Position numbers and translations under genes: made by a program. 64,000 nt of DNA from Morchella semilibera (Eukaryota; Ascomycota; Pezizomycetes; Pezizales; Morchellaceae), in NCBI GenBank assembly GCA_009192285.1, contig CM018607.1, positions 496,001-560,000 on the forward strand. Reading direction: 5' to 3'. Shown in pieces: positions 56,801-64,000 of the stretch. The notes beneath the pieces were generated by a model. The model saw only the letters and a list, made by a program, of their open reading frames with translations, was not told the origin of the DNA and did not search any database. Positions within the stretch are counted from its first letter, which is position 1. The number at the start of each line of letters is the position of its first letter.

Positions 56801-56868
56801 GTAGGGGCAAGTCTGTAGACAGTGGTCGCGGCTGCAACAGCAGTAGGTGTCTACAGACTTACTCCTAC
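56801..56868. repeat. Foldback family M copy 1
   Basis: GTAGGGGCAAGTCTGTAGAC pairs with GTAGGAGTAAGTCTGTAGAC read from the right. The sequence just after it (ACACCCGTAGTAC) also follows the second copy at 60201-60249. Confidence 0.75.
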
Positions 56869-59553
56869 ACCCGTAGTACGCTTAGTACCGCAATTATTCG
56901 AAAAATTTGCTAGATCGATGCCATCCAACCAATCACTCGGGAGATAGTCCCTGGACGGGGCTTGCGGATTTATCGAGTATTTGCAGTGTGTACTTATGTA
57001 CGTGGTGGAATGATATAGGGGGATGTAAAAAGGTGTTGTTTGTTTTTTTGGTGCGGCAGGTCCAGAAAGGCTAGACTACATGTACATACCTAGAATACAT
57101 GTATTTCCATTGGGTGTTGGCGCGTTGGAAAACCGTTAAATACATGTACATGTAGTCTCATCATAGGTAACATATATGTTACTGTACGTATCAACCTGTG
57201 CTACACTCTTCCTCATCCTATTATAAATTTATGAACACCCGTACTAAAGAGCTCTATCCTCTAACCTCCACTAGTATCCCTACCTGTTGGCTGTATTGAT
57301 ATTCTGTCGTAGATAAAATGCATAAATCGCTCGTCGGGCGCTCTCAGCCTTGTCCCCGACGGGGCGCGCGCCGCCGGGAAATTTATATATCGGCCTCCAT
57401 TTAAACAGTGCCGTTGATCATTTGCTGTAGTGATAGGATGGAGGGGAAAACTGTAAACCCGTCTCATGATCATGTGATGAATTTACAATTTACCAGCCTA
57501 CTTGTAGTGCATACAGTGCATCCGTAAACATACGGCGCCATCGAGGGGGTATGACGGTTGGCCTGTTTTCCATACAGTATTTAATTGGAATTAATTATGT
57601 AGATGTATAGATCAATTATGATTCAGAGAAGAATGAATCTAGGCTTGTAAGATGTAACGTGTTTCACCTGTCATAGCCTACGGGCTGGATGCATGTATGA
57701 AGTATAAATAAATAAATACATAGCGTGTTTCACCGGGAAAGCACTCATCACTGGGTAAGTAATCAACTATGATAATAGGACTTGAGAAATTTTAGATTTT
57801 GAGGCTGGAGCGAATTAAGTGTCTAGAAACACCCTTTAGATGTCTTTTGACAATTTTAGATGATATTTGCTAAGGTTAAGTGGTGAGGGATGGTTGTCAT
57901 AATACATAATTTCTTCTCCTTAAGCTTCCGGGTCTTTTGAAAGTACTCCTACCACACTACCCAAAGTAAATAACGCCCAAAAACAAAAAAAGTACTTCCA
58001 ACATAATTGGCTACGTATTAGACTGAACTTTAGTCCTACCATCTTTCATCAACAGGACCCGGTTGCTGTGACGATCGCTTTCCTGGTGAAATACGTTACT
58101 ATATATATTGTATACCAATATACTGCACTTATAGCTGGAGGTTTTACACAGGAGACAGAACTTGATCGAAGGATCTGAGCTATTTGAATCGAGGATGACA
58201 GTAATTGATCATACGGGTACCTATTAACCAGGTATGCTGCAATTTCACATACTGGCCTTATCTTACTTTCTATTTTGGTTATTCCCCACGCGCCCTTAGT
58301 ATCAGTGAAGATTTAATTTCATGAATGGAAGTATCATCATCACTTACAATCCGACCTCAAAGGCCTCCGAACATCAGATACAATCCGTAAAGCCGCCCAA
58401 ACGATAATCGCTTCCTGTGAAATTCGATTAATAACTCATTCTCTTGGTAGCGGATCATCGCTGGACGTCCTCTATACCGAATTCTATATATATACCAGGA
58501 GCTTTTTGGTAGTTCACATAAAATATATGTCTGGCACCCACTCAGTGGCGTGTAATCCATGTATCCTGGCTGGCTTGGGAAGCTCAAACATTTTAGGGTT
58601 AAGTCGGAATTCTGCTACCCCCGCATCTACGATTTTGACCTCGCCTGAATTCACACTGAATTTGTTGGCCGGGTCAGTCCTAGTATTATCCTGTTGTGTT
58701 ATCCACACGGGCTTCGTGGCGGGCATTCGACACGGCTCCGTGAAGGTCACATTGGTATGCCGCCTAAAGAGCCCGCCTAAATATGATTGATTTATCCGTT
58801 AAGGTTCGTCGCACAGATGGTGATCTAGCTCCGCCCTCTAAGGGAGCGGGCCAGTAGCATCGGCATTCGGACAGTACAGCTGGCACGCTCCGTGACCTGA
58901 GCAGGATTTGGACGTCCATACACCGCTGGCCTCCGTCATTGTAGGGACTGATAGTTCCTGGGGTCCTGACCTTTGTAGACCCAATCACTATTAGGGTGCG
59001 TCCGTACAGATTCATGCGCTTATCCATATATGCAATAACAGCCCTGTTTGAAAATGTCCGAATCTTACATGAACCAGAAAATTCTCTTGCATATATTCAT
59101 GCGTATTGTATTCTAGCCTTCCAACAATTTCTAAACACCTCTGTCCTCCTAAGTCCCCTATGCATCTAATAAATGCAGGATAGTTTAGTTTTCTGGCAAA
59201 TTCCATGATATTAACACTTCAAACCTTTCTAAGCGTTTAGATGCTCGCCGTGGCATGGATAATTCAAATCAGCCTCAGGGGTACCCTAATGAGTAACGTT
59301 CGGTAGGTTGATAGTCATATATGAAGCGTGCTTTGTTTGCAACAATATGTGAAAGTCAATCTATAATTGGGTGTATAGAACCTCCCCAAAGATCAATGGT
59401 GCTGATTGGGGAGGCATTCACATCCAAGCATCATCCCAATCTGAAGCAACTCTCTGACTTGAATCACATTTAAGTTATATTATGACCGCTTCGACCGACG
59501 CTCAGGCTGACGAGGATTCAGAATAGCCACCCCCTGAAGAACAATGCTAATTA
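56869..59553. other. 2.7-kb stretch without a supported gene
   Basis: Four TACATGTA palindromes lie at 57077, 57096, 57141 and 57147, the outer ones forming an inverted repeat (GACTACATGTAC/GTACATGTAGTC). CATAGCCTACGGGCTG at 57675 also occurs at 15189. Open frames at 58357-59206 overlap on both strands and lack motifs. Confidence 0.4.
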
Positions 59554-59653
59554 TTCGGGGCAGGCAGAGAGTACCGGACAATGGAAGTTTTGTCTCTAGA
59601 CCTTTTTGTGAACGAAAAATCCTTATTGTCCGATACTTTATTCCTGCCCCGAG
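59554..59653. mobile_element. MITE family F (100 bp)
   Basis: TTCGGGGCAGGCAGAGAGTA at the left pairs with CTCGGGGCAGGAATAAAGTA from the right, followed in both by CGGACAAT. TA flanks both ends. Confidence 0.75.
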
Positions 59654-59812
59654 TAGACCAATAAATTCGTTAATGGGCTCTGAAGGCGCTTAGAAATTAT
59701 TCGGCTGAGACTACGAGCCATGATATAACTCCATCCTGCGAACTGTTGGCATCCGCTTGGTGGTAAACTCTGGAAGTTTTGGGCATCCCTTAGTCTAGTG
59801 CCAATGAGAACC

Positions 59813-59938
59813 CCTCCATAATGAAACTTTGCGCAGATGGAGTCAGCTAATCATCCGATTGGCAGGTTTTGGGATCGGCACGGATCAAGTTACCGAAAAA
59901 TGGAGCTGGCTCCATTTGCGCAAAGTCTGTAATAGAGG
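59813..59938. mobile_element. MITE family H (about 126 bp)
   Basis: CCTCCATAATGAAACTTTGC and CCTCTATTACAGACTTTGCG (read inward) form the arms, both continuing into ATGGAG(T/C)CAGCT. The exact target duplication was not resolved. Confidence 0.7.
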
Positions 59939-60200
59939 AATCAAAGTTTTATCGGAGATCTATTAGTAAAGCCACACATACATTAGCTTTTAGGTAAAAG
60001 GGGGGGGGCGGCATTTCTTGCCAGACGAAGGGATTCGGTCTAAATGGATCGCAGGCTATCTGCCTACATGCAGATTCCAGGGCGACAGTGACATCATGTG
60101 AATACCTGATAATCACCCCACCCCACTTATGGTCCTGGCGCCTCCATTCGCCATGTCTTAGGCGTTGCAACGTTGGCTATGCCTGGTCCTGTTAACTGCT

Positions 60201-60249
60201 GTAGGGGTAAGTCTGGCGGGGTTGCAACCACGGCCAGGCTTTCCCCTAC
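60201..60249. repeat. Foldback family M copy 2
   Basis: GTAGGGGTAAGTCTGGC pairs with GTAGGGGAAAGCCTGGC from the right. It is followed by ACACCCGTAATAC, the same flank as copy 1. Confidence 0.7.
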
Positions 60250-60554
60250 ACCCGTAATACAAGTGTACCTAACTATTTTCAAGTTAGCCCAAGACCAGAA
60301 CGAATAAAAACAATAACGTGATGAATCTCGCCATCCCATCTTCTTTTGTCTCGTGCCTCCCATGGTTCGCTGGCCTGATAGTTGGTTCGCTGGGCTGTGA
60401 GTACCATGATACTCTATTATCACCTGTTCCCATTTGACCAACCAACATAAAGTAGATAGAGGGCTTTCCCAATTGGGCATGGTTTATGAACCCCTGCCAG
60501 GATGAAATGAGTCTGCGTGTTAGTGCATAACGATTGTGGTGATGTGCAAACCTA

Positions 60555-60667
60555 CTCGCAACTTTTTCTGAACACAACCGCTATTACATGCCATACAAAA
60601 ATGTAGTCTTGGCGGTTTTTTATGTGTATGCAATATTAGTCGTGTTCAAAAACGCTATGAGAGCGAG
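60555..60667 (+). mobile_element. MITE family G copy 2 (113 bp)
   Basis: The core, for example ACACAACCGCTATTACATGC and CAATATTAGTCGTGTTCAAA, is nearly identical to 50919-51041. TA flanks it at 60553-60554 and 60668-60669. Confidence 0.82.
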
Positions 60668-63086
60668 TAGACTATTGCATTGCATCCTTATTGACACTTT
60701 GATATACCCTGGTAGCCGGGTTCTAGAGTATTGTACTACCTGTTTACCGGGCTGTCCTATCATACAAGGTCAATATATGCACATGCACATACCGGAAACC
60801 CCGTTACGGAACTCCGTTTCCCAAAGGCTGGAGGCAAACAGTCGCGAACTCCCGTAAACGGGCATCGTGAGTTTTTTCTTTGTTGCCACCGGCCGGACAC
60901 GGTACTTAATCAAGGGTTTTTGTAAGAGGCATTGATGCGTAGGCCTGTCTCTGTAGATAGCTGTTGGGCCAGCGATATAACCAAACGAAGGGTCGCAAAA
61001 ATTGGCTAGAGAATTTACCGGTCAGAAACAATAGAATAAAAGTTGAGCGGAGAGGCCTTACCTGCCAGATGACGCTGGGAAAGGACTGATATCCATGGTT
61101 AAAAATAGCTTGCTATTACAGCTGATTGGGACCAATTTTATCCTTTCTTCACCATTTGTCCCGCCGTCCCGTGTAGAATGTACCATTGTTCATTCAGAGA
61201 AAGAATGATCGTGTATGGGCCGCGACTAGTATTTAAGAATAATTAGACAGTGTTGCGAGTCTTAGAGAGATTTAATCATTTGATTAAGATAGAGGTTACC
61301 CATTTCTGCAAGAGGTTACGATTTCCAGACTCACAATAGTCCTTTTCAGATATATTGGGAGGGCGAGTCTTCGGACTTTCTTATCTAGTCCGAGCTAAAG
61401 GTTAACTCAAAATAGTCTGAAGTGGACGTGCCAGACGTGCGGCGCCTACTGATGTATTCCGGTATCAAATGGGACGAGTATTGACTAAAAGATATCTTCT
61501 CGATACTTCACATGACAGATGAATACCTATCTCGAGCTAAGAAAGGTGGTGTGAGAATGTACGAATCTTTTCGACTCATGTGCTCCTTATCGACTCAAAT
61601 CCGCGACATGGACCGTGCACGCACTTAGCTAATTAGGTAAGGTAACTGCTTTTGTTTTTACGTGCGAGAGTAACAGTAGAGCCAATGAAAAATTAGCACC
61701 AGTTACCACAAAGGGCTAGGAATAGCTGAAAGAGGATTTCGTCCGTCCAAGGGCCCTTCCTCCTACCTACGGATACTCGAACAGAATAAATCTCTACACT
61801 ATCAAACAGCTATCCCTGTACTTTAATTCCCCATGCATAATTCGGGACTTAGGGATATACTTAATTTAAGATACATGAACGCTTGGGTATATACGTACGG
61901 TGTAATATAAACTGAGTACACTCCCCCAGCGGTATATAACCGAGAACCCCGATTTTTATAAATCCTTTTCTAAATTATATCCTTTACTGACCAATGTTAG
62001 TCCTCTACAGTCATAGCCCACCTTTTGCTGTTCACGTGGCATTCTCATGATAGCGGGGAGATCCGAAAATGTAGCTAGCCAATGCAAACATATATGCACT
62101 ATGTAAAGTACTTATCTGGTGCGCGTGCGGCTTATAATCAGCTGTGAATGCAATGCATGATTACAACGACCCCTCACTCTTTATCCCGCAGCTTGGAATT
62201 GCGACTCATTTATAATTATATAATTAATTACATGTATATCAAAACAGACTTAGAAGGATTACCAAAATGGGCTTTTGCATTTTCCTGGAGTTAGCGATTC
62301 AGGGGATCGGCCAGTAATAAATAGTACTTGGTGTTTAAGATATATTTGTATTGATTGATCTTTCGCTGAACCTGGGGCCAGAGCCTAGCTAGGGTAATAA
62401 AAAACCGGCAAAACACAATGCTACGAGTAGCCAAAGCGAGACTTGGGGCCTTCTACTACGTAAAAACTAACCGCCAAACCTGCAGCCAAGGAATATTTGT
62501 ATGTGAAGCCTCGATCAACAGGGAACCCGCTGAGCAGGGAAACGGAGTATGCCCGCAGAATTTTAGTATCTGCCTACAGTACATACACATGCACAGGGAA
62601 TAGAAAGCTTGTTCCTGCTAACCTTTCCTCCGCTTGAAAGACCCCACTACACTGAAGCTGGTTAGCATATGTTAAAGAAAAGCTTACGCGTGTACCATGT
62701 TTCATAGAACAACGGTTACACCTACCGCCGGGAAAATGTTAGATACATGTACTCGTAAGTATTGATTGACTGATTGTTACTTGGTTAGGTAGGTAGATTT
62801 TGTGATAAAACTTGCCAGAGCCCCTGACCAAACTGCGGGGGTTAGACGTACTACATGTATGCCTAAATCAGTCTATTCAAAGGTGGTAGGTGCCGAATTA
62901 CAACCCTAACCCTGAGTTTCTATTGAGTAGTATGTATGTACTATATATATACCTACATAAATGTTAATCCCCCACAATCTCACGGCCAAGAAGCGGCAGC
63001 CCCGACATAGAACGAACGGGAAACGGGCTCAGGAGACGCCTCCCTAGTGTAAATATGCAAACCTACATGCACCATACGCTACCCCC
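60668..63086. other. 2.4-kb stretch without a supported gene
   Basis: TACATGTA occurs at 62229, 62744 and 62852, and AACCCTAACCCT at 62902. Short frames lack motifs. Confidence 0.4.
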
Positions 63087-63148
63087 TAAAACTACACTTC
63101 CAATTCCCATATGCTAAGGAAAGTTCCGTAATTGGAAGTATTTAGAAC
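63087..63148. repeat. Small foldback, arms ACACTTCCAATT
   Basis: CTAAAACTACACTTCCAATT is mirrored by CTAAATACTTCCAATT about 25 bases away. It is a minimal inverted repeat without other features. Confidence 0.6.
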
Positions 63149-63850
63149 CAAGCAATAACCCTAAATTCCGAATCCCAGTGACATGAAGAAGGAAGCAAAG
63201 ACCTAAGCTAGAGTCCCCTTCCTTTGTGACCTACGTGTCATACTTTGATAAACAAATTAATACTATAGTTAACTGCCTCGGGAGCAATGGCGAGTCGCAA
63301 AAAACGACGAAACTGTAGATTTCAGCCAATCATGACACTTGATATTTTGCTGGGCACCACTATATAATTATTTCAATGTCCTAGACACCCTTCTTGTCGC
63401 TCAACCGGTCTCGTCGTTGCTCCAAAGCTGACTATAGTCCTAAGCAAGACATCATATTAATACTATGATTAGCCCCCCTATAACACGCCGGCAAAAACAT
63501 CGCAACCTACTAAAACACATTACCTGGAGCCTATGCGGCTACCTTATATGTGTTATTACATGGGAACGTGTTTTCGACTCTGTCTTGAACTGACATTTAA
63601 TATTTGTTAAGCTACGTGTCTGGCTATGAACCTGTGCCTGGGATTTCGTTCCGATCATTCATTCCAGGTACTCCACACCACCTCCATGTTTATTTCTAAT
63701 ATAGATGATAATATACTTCCCAATTAAAATATCACTCCTAGATCTCCTGGGGTCTCGATTTACCATGCATTCGATTTCGGTCTACTTTCAGATAAGAGCA
63801 AGATAAGCTATCAACCGGTAATATAATTTGAACTCGTGACCGGAAACCGA
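63149..63850. other. Non-coding stretch
   Basis: I see no gene. Confidence 0.35.
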
Positions 63851-63915
63851 TCGCCAAGAACTAAAAATTTAGACTCAGAAGTTGGTTGCCAAAACGCTCT
63901 ATTAAATCATTAAAT
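63851..63915 (-). repeat. Dispersed repeat, second copy
   Basis: CGCCAAGAACTAAAAATTTA, followed by GACTCAGAAG, is the reverse complement of the centre of the 50430-50632 repeat. GCTCTATTAAATC matches the end of that repeat. Confidence 0.65.
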
Positions 63916-63952
63916 CGAGCCGGCATTGTTTGTTTTTACGTTTCTTGGTACA

Positions 63953-64000
63953 GCCATACCTCGCTATAAGAAACCTCGCTACAAGAAAAACCCCCCTATA
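63953..64000 (+). mobile_element. Start of a Tigger/pogo-like element, cut by the window end
   Basis: CAGCCATACCTCGCTATAAG, followed by AAACCTCGCTACAAG, is preceded by TA. Ends with CATACCTCG and repeated CTCGCTAYAA are characteristic of Tigger/pogo-type transposons. Only the first 48 bases are visible. Confidence 0.5.

Noticed and set aside
60284-60577. Frame ending MARFITLLFLFVLVLG as a signal peptide gene
   Set aside because: The hydrophobic stretch is followed directly by a stop, and no downstream exon was apparent.
1-64000. LTR retrotransposon or LINE
   Set aside because: I saw no reverse transcriptase, integrase or gag motifs in any open frame and no long direct repeats resembling LTRs.

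Overview
The window looks like nuclear DNA of a filamentous ascomycete fungus. The supporting signs are genes with introns of about 40-140 bases, an intact Fot1/pogo-type transposon, an F-box/ankyrin gene, a eukaryotic tRNA-His with an intron after the anticodon, and short TTAGGG-type runs. Gene density is very low, and most of the space holds short inverted-repeat elements, minisatellites and decayed sequence, as in repeat-inflated fungal genomes (truffle-like Pezizomycetes are one possibility, not a firm call).

Layout. 0-4 kb: tRNA-His(GTG), a degenerate minisatellite, and a GC-rich F-box/ankyrin gene broken by a one-base frameshift. 4-19 kb: mostly non-coding, with a degenerate ~70-base minisatellite, a terminal-inverted-repeat (TIR) element carrying tRNA-like boxes, palindromic tandem arrays at 11.7 kb, and one two-exon gene of unknown function (12.6-13.7 kb). 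19.5-20.1 kb: a two-exon single-pass membrane protein gene. 23.7-32.6 kb: an apparently complete 8.8-kb DNA transposon with matching ends, a three-exon transposase-like gene, a 535-aa accessory gene and a 116-aa gene. 34.9-37.6 kb: a small element with ends like those of the 8.8-kb element, into which a complete Fot1-like transposon (1,935 bp, perfect 45-bp TIRs, TA target duplication, 530-aa three-exon transposase) has inserted. 38.6-64 kb: three more small membrane protein genes, a probable gene relic, and many TA-flanked miniature elements (MITEs), several in two copies.

The observation I rate highest is the set of four small genes (19.6, 38.6-39.3, 46.6 and 55.8-56.2 kb). All share one plan: a Ser-Asp motif, one membrane segment, a basic stretch, a phase-0 intron at that point, then a variable tail in the second exon. 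They lie on both strands among transposon debris and look like a fast-diverging, dispersed family. Also notable are the 8.8-kb element, whose CARTACC ends and TA flanks do not match the transposase type I would expect, and a roughly 20-fold excess of the palindrome TACATGTA.

Exon models come from reading splice signals and phase by eye. No homology search was run, so family names rest on recognised motifs.
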